Shown: positions 43,495-53,633, numbered from the stretch's first letter. The stretch: 64,000 nucleotides of DNA from CAVWDU01 sp963840725 (GCA_963840725.1 CAWIZY010000003.1:124001-188000); one strand, 5' to 3'. The notes: a model not told the origin generated them from the sequence alone. Made by a program: numbers and translations.

Positions 43495-44268
43495 TCAAGG
43501 CAGCGGCTGTCCCGCTCCGTGGCCGCTGGCCTCCAGCTGCTCGCGTACGGCAAGCAATTCCGCCTGATCGGCCAGTGGCCCGATGCGGACCCGGTAGAGC
43601 ATGCCCTCACCGGACTGAACCGGACTGATAAACACCGGAGAACCCAATAAAACCGCCACTTCCGCGCGCAATTGCCGGGCTGCATCCTCGGAGCCGAACG
43701 CCCCCAGCTGAACATAGCGATAGGCTCCAGCAATGCTCTCGCGCCGATCGTCCACTCCGGCAATGTTCAGCAACTCCACCCTCACCCGGGCTGTGCCCCG
43801 CTGCATGAAGTCCAGCTTCACCGCGGCTCCGTAGGAGAGATCGATCATCCGGTCTGCATGAAAGGGCCCTCGATCGTTGACCCGCACCGTCACCTGTCGA
43901 CCGTTTTCGAGGTTGGTTACCAGGGCATAGCTGGGAATCGGCAGGCTTTTGTGGGCGGCCGTCGCCTGATAGAGGTCGAAAACCTCGCCATTGGAGGTCT
44001 TGCGGCCGTGAAATTTGGTGCCATACCAGGAGGCAATGCCCTCCTCGCGGTAATTGCGCGCATTGTCGAGAATCTCATAGGTCACTCCATTGACCGTATA
44101 CGGGCTGCGGTTGCCCGACGCCAGAATCGGGTCCGGGCGAGGTATTGCATCGGCGACATCGGCAGCTGAAATCGTCCTCGCGGGAGCGCCGTCGCCAAGT
44201 TCAGGCCGCAAGCTGCAGGCCAGCAAAGTCACCGGCAGCAGAACCAACCAGCCGCAGCGCAGCCACAT
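43495..44268 (-). CDS. rlpA: septal-ring lytic transglycosylase lipoprotein RlpA
   Basis: The 257-residue lipoprotein has a lipobox ending LLAC with Cys18. The double-psi beta-barrel domain shows EGIASWYGTKFHGRKTSNGE and VTVRVNDRGPFHADRMIDLS, which carries the catalytic acidic and His positions. A C-terminal SPOR domain (about residues 180-255) binds denuded glycan strands at the division site. Its start overlaps the mltB stop by one base. Confidence 0.94.
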   Translation of the reverse strand: MWLRCGWLVLLPVTLLACSLRPELGDGAPARTISAADVADAIPRPDPILASGNRSPYTVNGVTYEILDNARNYREEGIASWYGTKFHGRKTSNGEVFDLYQATAAHKSLPIPSYALVTNLENGRQVTVRVNDRGPFHADRMIDLSYGAAVKLDFMQRGTARVRVELLNIAGVDDRRESIAGAYRYVQLGAFGSEDAARQLRAEVAVLLGSPVFISPVQSGEGMLYRVRIGPLADQAELLAVREQLEASGHGAGQPLP

Positions 44269-45242
44269 CAGGGCATCAGCTCCAGGCTAAGTTGGTAAAC
44301 CGACATCGCATACATGGCGCTGTGGTTGTAGCGGGTGATGACATAAAAATTGTGCAGGCCCAGCCAGTATTCCTCCCCGCGCTCCAGCTCAAAGCGCATC
44401 GCCGTCGCCAGCGCTGCAGGATCGACAGACTCGACGGGTTCGAGCCCCGCACTGACAAACTCCGCCACGGTGTGGACCGGTTTGAGGCCGGCGTTGACCC
44501 ACTGGTCATCGATGGACCCGCTAAGCTGTGCGGCGACCACTACCGTCTCTCCTTCTCGCCAACCGTGCTCTTTGAAATAGTTGGCGACGCTGCCAATAGC
44601 ATCGATCGGGTTGTTCCAGATATCGATTCTGCCGTCCTGGTCAAAATCAATCGCGTAATTGCGATAACTGCTGGGCATGAACTGGCCATAGCCCATTGCA
44701 CCGGCATAGGACCCCTTGAGTTCCCGCGGGTCAACGCCCTGCTCCCGGGTCAGGAGAATAAAATTGATCAGTTCCTTGGTGAAAAATGGCGACCGTTTGG
44801 GGTAGTCAAACGCCAGGGTCGACAGCGCATCCAGAACCCGATAACTGCCGGCAATGCGGCCGTAAAAGGTCTCTACACCAATTATCGCAACGATGATCTC
44901 AGCCGGCACACCCATTTCCCGCTCGGCGCGCTTGAGGGTATCGCGGTGCAAAGAATAAAACTCGCGCCCGCGGGTTATTCGCTTGTCGGTCAGAAAGATG
45001 GACCGGTATTCGTACCAGGCTTTGGTTTTCTCGGCTGGCCGGGCAATGGCTTCCAGGATGCTGTCCTGACGCCGCGCGTCGGCAAACAGATCGATCAGGG
45101 GCTGGCGCTCAAACCCCTTCTCAAGCACCAGTTCATCAACTATCTCCAGGGCCGCCGGGTTATTTTCATAGGTAACCTCAGCGCGAATGGATAGCGTACA
45201 AAAGCCGAGACACACCGCGATAATTTTCAGGGATAGGGACAT
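44268..45242 (-). CDS. mltB: membrane-bound lytic murein transglycosylase B
   Basis: From ATG 45242 (MSLSLKIIAVCLGFC) the 324-residue protein has a signal peptide and the catalytic Glu124 in IGVETFYGRIAG. Its MltB signatures are GAMGYGQFMPSSYRNYAIDF and the EF-hand-like DQDGRIDIWNNP. It cleaves glycan strands to anhydromuropeptides. A frame open to 45311 extends upstream without a signal sequence and is less likely. It is the last fully intact gene before the frameshifted stretch. Confidence 0.93.
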   Translation of the reverse strand: MSLSLKIIAVCLGFCTLSIRAEVTYENNPAALEIVDELVLEKGFERQPLIDLFADARRQDSILEAIARPAEKTKAWYEYRSIFLTDKRITRGREFYSLHRDTLKRAEREMGVPAEIIVAIIGVETFYGRIAGSYRVLDALSTLAFDYPKRSPFFTKELINFILLTREQGVDPRELKGSYAGAMGYGQFMPSSYRNYAIDFDQDGRIDIWNNPIDAIGSVANYFKEHGWREGETVVVAAQLSGSIDDQWVNAGLKPVHTVAEFVSAGLEPVESVDPAALATAMRFELERGEEYWLGLHNFYVITRYNHSAMYAMSVYQLSLELMP

Positions 45243-45307
45243 AAAATTGAGACTCTGATAATGAAGCTGTATCGCTTGTTCGCGACCGACCGACCGGTGG
45301 CCGCGAT

Positions 45308-46451
45308 TCATTGGGAGATCACCCGCCGCTCAGTGCCCACGGCCATCAGCAGGCCAAAGCCGGCCATGAGCGTCACGATCGACGTGCCTCCAGCACTCAC
45401 CAACGGCAAAGGAACTCCGACCATCGGCAAAAGTCCTGCGACCATTCCCATGTTAACAAAGATATAAACGAAAAACGTCAGCGTAATGCTACCTGCGATC
45501 ATTCGTCCGAAGCTGGTTTGGGCATGCACGCCGATCCAGAACCCCCGCAGCAAAATCAGCAGATAAATACCCAGTAATAGCAGCACACCACGCAAGCCAA
45601 ATTCCTCGGCAAGCACGGCAATAATAAAGTCGGTATGGCTCTCCGGAAGGAAATCGAGTTGCGACTGGGTGCCCTTCAACCAACCCTTGCCATCCCAGCC
45701 GCCTGAGCCGATGGCCGTCTTGGACTGGATGATATTCCAACCGGCACCCAGCTTGTCGCTCTCCGGATTGAGCAGGGTGAGGATGCGTTGTTTCTGGTAG
45801 TCCTCCAGCACGAACAACCAGGCCGGCCAGGCAGACATGATAGCAATCGCCACCGCACCGACAATATAGACTCCAGCCAATCCCGGCCATGAACAAGACA
45901 AACAACCCGCTGGCCATTATCAGTAAGGATGTGCCCAGATCAGGTTGCGTCAGAATCAGCACGAACGGGACCCCGACCATCGCCAGCGACATTAACACGT
46001 ACCGAAATCGTGGCGGCAATACGCGGTCGGCAAGCAGGAGCTGCCACTGCCAGCGGCACTGCGAGCTTCATGATCTCCGATGGCTGAAACCTGAAACCAC
46101 CGATTGATAGCCAGCGCTGGGCGCCCTTGGCTCCCACCCCAAACAGCAATACCGCAGCCAACAGGCCTACGCCGGCAGCAGTACAGCCAGGGTGACCAGC
46201 GAATATAGCGTTGCAGGCTGATTTGGCGCCGCCATGAACATAACGACATAGGCTACCAGGAAGTATCGTCCCTGGCGCTGCACCGCGGCCATGTTTTGAC
46301 CCGAAGCACTGTAGAGCACGAACAGACCATAGACAGTCACAGCGAGCAACAACAGCAGCAGCGGCAGGTCCACGTGAAAGCGCGACGCAGCACTGGGCGG
46401 ACGCGCCAGGTCTGCCGAGCCCTGCGGCATCTGGCGAACATAATCGCTCAT
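45308..46451 (-). pseudogene. rodA: RodA (SEDS glycosyltransferase of the elongasome), frameshifted as read
   Basis: The protein is readable only across frames. The N-terminus (MSDYVRQMPQGSADL, then LPLLLLLLAVTVYGLFVLYS) runs from 46451 to about 46200. The middle (GVGAKGAQRWLSIGGFRF, then PPRFRYVLMSLAMVGVPFV) uses two further frames. The C-terminus (LTLLNPESDKLGAGWNIIQ onward) is open from about 45890 to 45308. Single-base indels near 46200, 46020 and 45890 would restore a full ~380-residue RodA. RodA polymerises peptidoglycan with PBP2. As an essential-type gene in conserved order next to mrdA it is probably intact in the living cell. Confidence 0.85.
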
Positions 46452-48290
46452 CAGCCGGCGGCATCCAGCAACCAGGTGTCGATCACCTGACGTGCAATCG
46501 GCGAAGCGGCGCCACTGCCACCCCCATTCTCGACGATGATCGCAACAGCAATAGTCGGCGCCTCAGCCGGTGCAAAGGCAATGAACAGCCCATGATGCCG
46601 ATGGCGTTCCGCTACTTCTTCTTCTTTATAGACAGCGTTCTGAGCGATGCCGATAACCTGGGCCGTACCGGTTTTACCGGCCATCTCGTAGGCGATGTCC
46701 TTGGACAACTTCTTCGCGGTGCCGCGCTTACCGTGCACCACCTCAAGCATACCGCGGTGCACGGCCTGCCAGTTCTCTTCAGCCCCCTGCAAGGGTGGCA
46801 GCAACGGTGCTATCTCGGGTTCGCCATTGACCGTCTTCAGCAGTCGAGGCACGCGGCGCTCACCGCGGCTGGCCATCACACTCGTGGCCACCGCCAACTG
46901 CATCGGCGTGGCCAGCATGTAGCCCTGTCCAATACCCGCACTGAGGGTCTCGCCCGGATACCAGGTCTGTGCCATCGCTTCGCGCTTCCAACGGGTGGAC
47001 GGCAATACCCCGCGCCGCTCATTGGTGGTATCGACACCGGTCTTGTCACCAAAACCAAAGGGCTGCAAAAAGTCGTGCATGCCATCAATGGTAAGCCGCC
47101 GGGCGAGATCATAAAAATAGACATCACAGGACTCGGCGATGGCCATGTTCAGGTCCACCTGGGGCGCGTGACCGCTGCCACGAATACGCAGTATCCAATC
47201 GCGGTAACGCCGCGTGTCTCCGGGAAGCCGGTACCAGCCGGGGTCTGGCACCGTGGTTTCCGGCGTGACCAGCCCCGATTCCAGCCCGGCCATGGCCATC
47301 ATGGGCTTGACCGTGGAGCCCGGCGGGTACTGACCCTGGACCGCGCGGTTAAACAGGGGCACATCCAGGGAGTCGCGCAGCGCGCTGTAGGCGGTGGTGC
47401 TGATACCGTTCACAAACAGGTTGGTGTCAAAACCCGGAGTAGACACCAGAGCCAGCACTCCCCCGGTGCGGGGGTCTATGGCCACGACCGCGCCCCGTCG
47501 ATCCCCCAGGGCATCAAAAGCTGCCTGCTGTACACGCATATCCAGTTCCAGCACCAGATCGGCGCCCGGCAGTGGATCGTGCCGCTCCAGGACCCGCATT
47601 ACCCTGCCGTGCGCATTGGTCTCCACATTCTGATAGCCAACCTGGCCATGCAACGTGTCCTCGTAGTATTTTTCGATCCCGACCTTACCAACATGAAATG
47701 TGCCGCGGTATTCCGTCTCGTCCAGAAACAGGACTTCGCGCTCGTTGATTCGCCCCACGTAGCCCAGGGCATGGGAGAACAGCTCGCCATGGGGGTAGTG
47801 GCGCAGTAATTGCGCATCGACCACGACGCCGGGCAGGCGATAGCTATTGACCGCCAGCCGGGCGCGCTCCTCCTCGGTAAGCCGAAAACGCAGCGGCACG
47901 GCTTCGTAGGGGCGGCGCCTGGCCAACTTCTTCCTGAAATTGCTCAGGTCGCTGTCGGAAACCGGCAACAGTGTCGGCCACCTCGGCCAGCGTTGCTCCA
48001 GATCGGCCACACGCTCCGCAACAATCGACAAAAATAGCTGGGGCGGTTATCGGCCAGCAAGACACCATTGCGGTCATAGATCAGCCCCCGTTTCGGCGGC
48101 AAAGGCTGCAGTTGTACCCGGTTGCGCTCGGACTGGGTCTTGTAAATCTGGTATTCCGTAACCTGTAAGCTGTAATAGCGGGACAGGATAAGCCCGAGCA
48201 GCCAGAGCACCACGGTGATCGCGGTAATGGTGCGGGCACTGAAGATTCTGGATTCGCGGTAGGATCCTTGAGGGTGATCTGTTGCAGCAT
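46451..48290 (-). pseudogene. mrdA: PBP2/MrdA transpeptidase, frameshifted near its N-terminus as read
   Basis: The start (MLQQITLKDP) at 48290 breaks within 40 bp, where one extra C in GATCCTAC would restore YRESRIFSART. The membrane helix follows in the second frame (ITVVLWLLGLILSRYYSLQV). A second break near 48035 lies in a T-run, where TTTTT needs one more T. From 48031 to 46451 the frame is intact for 526 residues with SxxK (STVKP), SCD and KTGT motifs. It cross-links peptidoglycan during elongation with RodA. The two breaks at homopolymers suggest sequence errors. Confidence 0.88.
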
Positions 48291-48311
48291 TGCGGGTATC
48301 GTTCGCTAGAA

Positions 48312-48782
48312 TTAGTCGCGATGATACGGGTGGTTGACCGTAATTGTCCAAGCCCGATACAGCTGTTCCGCGACTATAACTCGCACCAGCGGATGTGGCA
48401 GGGTTAGATCGCTCAGCGACCAGCGTTGTTCGGCATCGTGCAATACACTGCGAGGAAGCCCGTCCGGGCCACCCTATCAGCAGACTGTAGTTATCGCCGG
48501 ACATCTGCCACTCCCTCAGCTGCCCCGCCAACTGCTCGGTACTCAGTTGGCGCCCGCCGACATCCAGAGCGACAACCCGGTCGCCGTCGGCGACCGCCTT
48601 GAGCAAGCGCGCGCCCTCGCGCTGGCACGACCTGCTGGGTGCTGTCCTTTGTCCCGCTGGGCCAGGGGTATCTCCCGCCATTGCAGACCCACCTCCCGAG
48701 GCAGACGCTCGCTGTACTGGGTAACGGCAGCGGTCACCCAGGAGGGCATACTGGTGCCTACCGCCAACACGCTGATCCGCAT
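48312..48782 (-). pseudogene. rlmH: 23S rRNA pseudouridine1915 N3-methyltransferase RlmH, frameshifted as read
   Basis: Start MRISVLAVGTSMPSWVTAA at 48782. The frame changes near 48620 to REGARLLKAVADGDRVVALD. It changes again near 48475, where removing one G from GGG gives GGPDGLPRSVL, and ends with LYRAWTITVNHPYHRD. Together these make a normal ~156-residue RlmH with its SAM-binding knot and C-terminal YH. The start overlaps the rsfS stop as TGATG. It is probably intact in vivo. Confidence 0.85.
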
Positions 48783-49119
48783 CAGGCGTGGTTTCGGGTC
48801 GCACCCAGAGTCGCTCCAGGTCATAGAAATCCCGGGTGGCCGGCAACATCACATGCGACCACCACGTCGCCGAAGTCCACCAGGACCCACTCGCCCGCGT
48901 CTTCACCTTCGACGCCCAGTGGGCGCATGCCTTGTTTTTTGGCTTCCATACTGACGTTACTGCCAGCGATTTCACGTGGCGATTGGACGTACCACTGGCA
49001 ATGATCAAATAATCCGTGACATCGGTGAGCTCAGTAACATCGAGACTAACCGTGTTCACGGCTTTCAGGTCGTCGAGTGCGTCGACAACCAATTGCTTGA
49101 GTTCTTCACCGTTCGTCAA
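48782..49119 (-). pseudogene. rsfS: ribosomal silencing factor RsfS, frameshifted as read
   Basis: The N-terminal half (MTNGEELKQLVVDALDDLKA, LIIASGTSNRHVKSLA) is in one frame. After about 48960 the expected continuation (VSMEAKKQGMRPLGVEGEDA, GEWVLVDFGDVVVHV, ATRDFYDLERLW) is spread over other frames and ends at the TGA overlapping the rlmH start. RsfS binds L14 of the large subunit and blocks subunit joining. At least two single-base indels are needed to restore it. Confidence 0.85.
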
Positions 49120-49883
49120 AATTGCTTACCATGCCTTGCTCCTCTCCTGGTTTTTGCGGTGCCTTTTTCTGGCCCGGCACTGGCCCGATTCTGGCCCCGC
49201 CCCGGGCGCTGCTGCCTGATTTGAGGTCTCAGTATAGAGCCCATGGCTCTCAATATACCTAATACTGCCGCCGGGAGCAGATAGCGTGCCGAGCGGCCCT
49301 CCCGTAACAGGTCGCGGATTTCGGTCGCTGAAATGGCCAGCGGACGCAATTCTTCAATCATAACAGCGCCAGCCCGCTGCTGTTGCACAACTGCCGTCGA
49401 CACCGGCGGGTGCTCCGCCAGCCAATCGGCTACCGGGCCGCTGGCCGGGAGCTGCCAGCCAGGGCGCGCAATAACCAGCATATGGGCCCAATCCAGCAGT
49501 TCCTGCCAGCGATGCCAGGTCGCAAGGCCCAGCAGCGCATCGCAACCCATCACCAGCGTCAGACTGTAAGCCTCGTCCAACTCGCGGTTCAGTTCGATCA
49601 GGCTGTCGATGGTATACGAGGGGCCGGAGCGGTGCAGTTCGCGCTGGTCACAGACCAGGCGTGGCTCTTCCGCCACAGCTAACTCCACCATCGCCGCTCG
49701 GTGAGCAGCGCTGCAGCCGTGGCGGTTCGCGATGCGGCGGCAGCGCACTGGGCATCAGCCGCAGCTGCTAAACGCCACCTGTTCAACCAGTTCCAAAGCC
49801 GAACGCAGGTGCCCGAAATGGATCGGATTGAAGGTACCCCCGAGAACCCCGACGGGTGACCGCGCTGGGGGAGCGGTATTCAA
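49116..49883 (-). pseudogene. nadD: nicotinate-nucleotide adenylyltransferase NadD, frameshifted as read
   Basis: The N-terminus (VGVLGGTFNPIHFGHLRSAL) carries the nucleotide-binding GGTFNPIHxGH motif and is readable from a TTG at 49883 that overlaps the proA stop (TTGA). The frame breaks near 49765 and again about 45 bp later. It then stays open from 49748 to 49116 with PSYTIDSLIELNREL, VMGCDALLGLATWHRW and the ISATEIR motif. It makes deamido-NAD from nicotinate mononucleotide. The last ~35 residues of this frame are probably not native, since the family usually ends near HGLY. Confidence 0.82.
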
Positions 49884-51139
49884 GTGCGAATCTGGCCGTT
49901 GCCGAGGACGACGTATTTCTGTGAGGTCAGCCCCTCCAGCCCAACAGGCCCGCGGGCGTGAATTTGTCAGTGGAGATGCCGATCTCGGCCCCCAGGCCGA
50001 ACTCAAAACCATCTGCAAAGCGGGTCGAGGCATTGACCATAACCGAGCTGGAATCCACCTCGCGCAGAAACCGCATGGCGCGTTCGATGGTCGCGGGTAA
50101 CGATCGAATCGGTGTGGCCTGGGAACCATAGCGATTGATATGAGCCATCGCCTCCTCGAGGCCCTGCACCACTCTGACGGCCAGAACCGGCGCCAGGTAC
50201 TCTTCCTCCAGTCCTGCTCACTGGCCTCGGCCATTGCCGGCACCAAGGCGCGATTGCTCGGGCAACCGCGCAATTCCACACCGGCGTCCGCATATTCAGC
50301 AGCCAGACGGGCAACAGCTCTGGCGCACAGCTCTGCGCCACCAGCAGTGTCTCCATGGTGTTACAGGTGCCATAGCGCTGGGTTTTGGCGTTGATGGCAA
50401 TATCCCGGGCCATCTGCAGGTCTGCGCCTGTGTCGATGTAGACGTGACAAACGCCGTCCAGATGCTTGATGACCGGGACCTTGGCATCACGACTGATACG
50501 TTCGATCAGCCCCTTACCGCCCCTGGGTACAATAACGTCTACAGAATCGGTCAGGGTGATGAGTGCTCCGACCGCGTCGCGATCGGCCGTATTGATCACC
50601 TGCACTGCCGTCCCCGGAAGACCCACTGACCTGCACCCCCTGCTCAATACAGGCGGCAATCGCCCTGTTGGATGCCAGCGCCTCCGACCCGCCACGCAGG
50701 ATGGTGGCATTGCCCGATTTCAGGCAAAGGCTGGCCGCCTCTACGGTGACGTTGGGACGCGATTCATAGATGATGCCGATCACCCCCAGAGGCACTCGCA
50801 TGCGTCCGACGGCGATGCCACTGGGCAAGGTATTCATGGCACTGATACTGCCCACCGGGTCGGGCAAGGCCGCCACCTGCGTCAAACCAGTCGAGCATGG
50901 CGTCCACCCGCGCGGGGGTGAGCTCAAGCCGGTCCAGCAAGGCCGGCGCGAGCTGCTTGTCGTGCCCCCGTGCCAGGTCATCCGCGTTGGCTGCTGCCAG
51001 CTGCCGGCGCTGCCCGTCCAGGGCCTCCCGCATGGCGAGCAAGGCCTGGTTGCGCACGGCGGTAGAGGCGGCGGCCACTTCCCTGCGATGCCGCCCGGGC
51101 AGCGAGACCCAGCTCGATCACGTACTGTTTGACATCCAT
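49880..51139 (-). pseudogene. proA: gamma-glutamyl phosphate reductase ProA, multiply frameshifted as read
   Basis: Starting at MDVKQYVIELGLAARAAS (51139), the protein can be followed through at least six frame changes. The pieces are STAVRNQALLAMREALDG, then VPLGVIGIIYESRPNVTVEA, then GTAVQVINTADRDAVGALIT, then VIKHLDGVCHVYID with the catalytic-region patches, then FLREVDSSSVMVNASTRFAD. It finishes at YVVLGNGQIRT before TGA 49880. The span is 1260 bp, exactly a normal ~420-residue ProA. It catalyses the second step of proline synthesis. The density of breaks is the highest in the window. Confidence 0.85.
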
Positions 51140-51232
51140 CTTCGGTGGCCCGAAATTCGCGAGCGGGCGATTATACCTGAAGCCCGACAGACGCCGGCTA
51201 ACGACTGCGCTCACAGGGAGAGACCGCCAGCC

Positions 51233-51864
51233 ATGACAGCAGCGCCAAAAATCGAGTTTTTCTACGACTGCTCCAGCCCCTGGACCTATTTGGCGTTCAC
51301 CCGCATAGTGCCACTGCGCAGACTTTGGGTGTCCCGGTTATCTGGCGCCCGATATTGGTAGGCGGCGTATTTAATGCCGTCAACCCGGCGGTCTATGCCG
51401 CGCGCGAAGCCCTGTTCACCGACGCAGGCCAACGCCCGCAAACTGGACTATTACCTCAAGGATATGAAAGACTGGGCACGATTGTGCGGGATCACAATCA
51501 ACTGGCCCCAGGGCATCCGATCAACAGCGTCAAGGCAATGCGCGGTGCGCTTTATGCCGATGGGCAACACCGGCTGGTAGCCCTACTCACGGGCTGTATT
51601 CGAGACCTACTGGGGCAGCGCCACTCCGGACATCGCCAGCGACGAGGTGTTGGGTGATATCTGCGACCGCACAGGTCTGGACAGGGGCGGCTACTTCGCC
51701 GCTATTAATGCCCGCGGTATAAAGATCGCCTGCGATACAATACAGACGAGCTGATTGCCCGCGGCGGCTATGGGTCGCCAACGGTGTTCATTGACGATGA
51801 CGACATGTATTTCGGCAATGATCGCCTGCCACTGATCGAATTTCGATCTGCGGCGATGCGGTGA
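51233..51864 (+). pseudogene. 2-hydroxychromene-2-carboxylate isomerase/DsbA-family protein, frameshifted as read
   Basis: The start MTAAPKIEFFYDCSSPWTYL (ATG 51233) is the thioredoxin-fold signature of the kappa-class GST/HCCA isomerase family. Later parts are in other frames: VPVIWRPILVGGVFNAVNP, LDYYLKDMKDWARLCGI, FETYWGSATPDIASDE and the C-terminal GGYGSPTVFIDDDDMYFGN, ending at TGA 51864. At least four single-base shifts are needed. Family members are glutathione-dependent isomerases or oxidoreductases. The substrate is unknown. Confidence 0.75.
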
Positions 51865-51874
51865 TCCCATAGTA

Positions 51875-51894
51875 TGACAATCATTCTCATTCCC
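51875..51894 (+). promoter_or_regulatory. Fur-box-like site upstream of bfd
   Basis: TGACAATCATTCTCATTCC resembles the Fur consensus GATAATGATAATCATTATC, with its alternating GAtAAT/ATTcTC hexamers. It lies about 50 bp before the bfd start. Iron-dependent control of bacterioferritin-associated ferredoxin is well known, so this is a plausible operator. Confidence 0.5.
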
Positions 51895-51945
51895 AGTTAC
51901 ACTATTCTCATCAACGACAGACTTCAGCAACCTGGTTCCACCGCC

Positions 51946-52148
51946 ATGTATGTATGCGTTTGCAAGGGCATTACCGATACCCAGATACGCGCCGCCGTTC
52001 AGGACGGTGCCAGTTCGCTAAGGGAAATACGCAATCGCTGGGTGTCGCCAGTCAATGCGGCAAGTGCGGCATACTCACACGTCAGATTGTCCGTGAGTCC
52101 CTCAGCGATCAGGTCGACAACCAACAGCTGTTCTACGCGGTCAGCTAA
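51946..52148 (+). pseudogene. bfd: bacterioferritin-associated ferredoxin Bfd, one frameshift as read
   Basis: MYVCVCKGITDTQIRAAVQD gives the first two cluster cysteines (Cys4, Cys6). After a single shift near 52030 the frame continues LGVASQCGKCGILTRQIV with the second cysteine pair and ends at TAA 52148. The restored product is about 67 residues, the normal size. Bfd binds bacterioferritin and donates electrons to release stored iron. It lies 240 bp before bfr on the same strand. Confidence 0.85.
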
Positions 52149-52269
52149 CCACCCAAACGAGTTCACACATCCATCTGGTGGGCCGGGTGCACGGTATATC
52201 CGGGTTGGCAGACCTTGCGACGTGCCGCAGACCAGTCTTCATTCGGCCGCCGCTGGCTCACCCCGGAGA

Positions 52270-52290
52270 TGATAATCTTTTCGATTATCA
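52270..52290 (+). promoter_or_regulatory. perfect palindrome (Fur-box-like) upstream of bfr
   Basis: TGATAATC and GATTATCA form a perfect 8-bp inverted repeat around TTTTC. It resembles a Fur box (GATAATnnnnnnATTATC) and lies about 100 bp before the bfr start. It could also act as a small hairpin, but the AT-rich arms and the iron-storage context favour an operator. Confidence 0.5.
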
Positions 52291-52391
52291 TTCAAAATAG
52301 CCTTTTCAATCAATAGCTTACATTGACTTAGCTCCTGCGCACCCCCAGACTATACATTGATTACTTCGATCAGTTACACGAGAGCAGACAT

Positions 52392-52875
52392 ATGAAAGGC
52401 GACGCAAAAGTTATCGAACACCTGAACAAGATACTGGGCAACGAACTGGTGGCCATTAACCAGTACTTTTTGCATGCCAGGATGTACAAGGATTGGGGCC
52501 TGCAGGAGCTCGGCGATCACGAGTACCACGAGTCTATCGATGAAATGAAGCACGCAGACTTACTTATCGAGCGCATCCTGTTCCTCGAGGGCCTGCCCAA
52601 TTTGCAGGATCTCGGGAAACTGCTACATCGGCGAAAACACCGAGGAAATACTGAAGTGTGACCTCAAGCTGGAACACGAGGGCCATGTTGATCTCAAAGA
52701 AGCCATTGAGCATTGCGAATCGGTGCGCGATTACGTCTCGCGGGACTTGCTGCAGGGCATCATGGAATCAGAAGAAGAACACATCGACTGGTTGGAGACC
52801 CAACTGGGCCTGATAGATAAAGTTGGCCTGCAGAACTATCAGCAAACTGCCATGAATACCGTCAAGCCAGCATGA
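52392..52875 (+). pseudogene. bfr: bacterioferritin Bfr, one frameshift as read
   Basis: MKGDAKVIEHLNKILGNELV starts a standard bacterioferritin, with ferroxidase Glu18, the EYHESIDEMKHA segment (Glu51, heme-ligand Met52, His54) and later EHIDWLETQ. One extra base near 52622 (around GGGAAACTGC) breaks the frame. The second frame gives YIGENTEEILKCDLKLEHEG through to TGA 52873. The restored length is about 160 residues. It stores iron as ferric mineral in a 24-mer shell and works with Bfd. Confidence 0.88.
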
Positions 52876-52882
52876 TGCATCC

Positions 52883-52915
52883 GCCCGCTCGGTCGCAGTG
52901 ACCAGGCGAGCGGGC
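52883..52915 (+). terminator. GC-rich stem-loop after bfr
   Basis: GCCCGCTCG and CGAGCGGGC form a perfect 9-bp stem starting 8 bp after the bfr stop. No T-run follows, so it may slow transcription or protect the mRNA end more than terminate it. Confidence 0.4.
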
Positions 52916-53043
52916 CAGGCTTCGGAGGACCGACTTTACCGGGCTGGCCGGCCGAGACCTCAGCACCGGGACAAGCACCGGGGAATAAGCGGCGGGCAAT
53001 GCCCCCAGCCTCGATCATCGCCAACTGATCAGGGCTGCCTGGT

Positions 53044-53373
53044 TCACTCTGCCGCAGGCCGCTCTGCAACCTCCGCTATCAGCGGCTTCAGTTCACCTTT
53101 CTCATGCATCTCGGTCACGATGTCGCAGCCGCCAATCAATTCGCCATCGATCCACAACTGGGGAAAAGTCGGCCAGTTGGCGTACTTGGGCAAATTCGCG
53201 CGAATCTCCGGGTTGGACAGTATATCCACGTAGGCGAAACGCTGACCGCACTCCATAAGCACTTGCACAGTACGAGCAGAAAACCCGCACTGGGGCTGAT
53301 TCGGCGAACCTTTCATGTAGAGCAGCACGCCGTTACTCTCGATTTGATCCTTGATTGTGTCGATGATGTCCAT
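53044..53373 (-). CDS. grxD: monothiol glutaredoxin GrxD
   Basis: From the ATG at 53373 the 110-residue protein has the CGFS active site at residues 29-32 (NQPQCGFSARTVQ) and the glutathione-binding WPTFPQLWIDGELIGG. It binds and transfers [2Fe-2S] clusters as a glutathione-bridged dimer. A ribosome binding site (aggaaagg) precedes the start. The frame is open much further upstream but that part is not conserved. It is intact, marking the right edge of the frameshifted stretch. Confidence 0.94.
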   Translation of the reverse strand: MDIIDTIKDQIESNGVLLYMKGSPNQPQCGFSARTVQVLMECGQRFAYVDILSNPEIRANLPKYANWPTFPQLWIDGELIGGCDIVTEMHEKGELKPLIAEVAERPAAE

Positions 53374-53547
53374 TGCCTTTCCTGTCTCAGTTGATAAACG
53401 CCATATCTTACCCGGCAGTGGGGCGCCGCGTTTCTGTACTCTGGCTTCCTCATACCTCGGAGAGCACCCACACCCACTCACCCCAAAGCTTACGGCTTTC
53501 CCGCGGGCTGGGTATTCTACCCGGTATCTCAGCAAGTTTCCGCCCCG

Positions 53548-53576
53548 TTGCCAACCGGGTTTATAAGCGATATAGT
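53548..53576 (+). promoter_or_regulatory. sigma70-type promoter of argD
   Basis: TTGCCA (53548-53553), a 17-bp spacer and TATAGT (53571-53576) make a good sigma70 promoter. The start point would be near 53583, about 50 bp before the argD ATG. Confidence 0.5.
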
Positions 53577-53586
53577 AATCCATTAC

Positions 53587-53608
53587 AGGCAGCCATCGCT
53601 GCCTTTTT
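53587..53608 (+). promoter_or_regulatory. stem-loop with T-run in the argD leader
   Basis: AGGCAGC, the loop CATC, and GCTGCCT followed by TTTTT look exactly like an intrinsic terminator. With the predicted promoter it would lie at the very 5' end of the argD message, 26 bp before the start codon. No other rightward gene precedes it. It may be a 5' stabilising hairpin or an attenuator served by a promoter further upstream. Confidence 0.45.
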
Positions 53609-53633
53609 GCGTTTTTAAGGGGTGCGAGACAGC

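Noticed and set aside
45890..52630. Programmed frameshifting or mass pseudogenisation of the rodA-bfr region
   Set aside because: The breaks are too many, scattered and often at homopolymers, with no slippery-site and stem-loop pattern, and they hit essential-type genes together.
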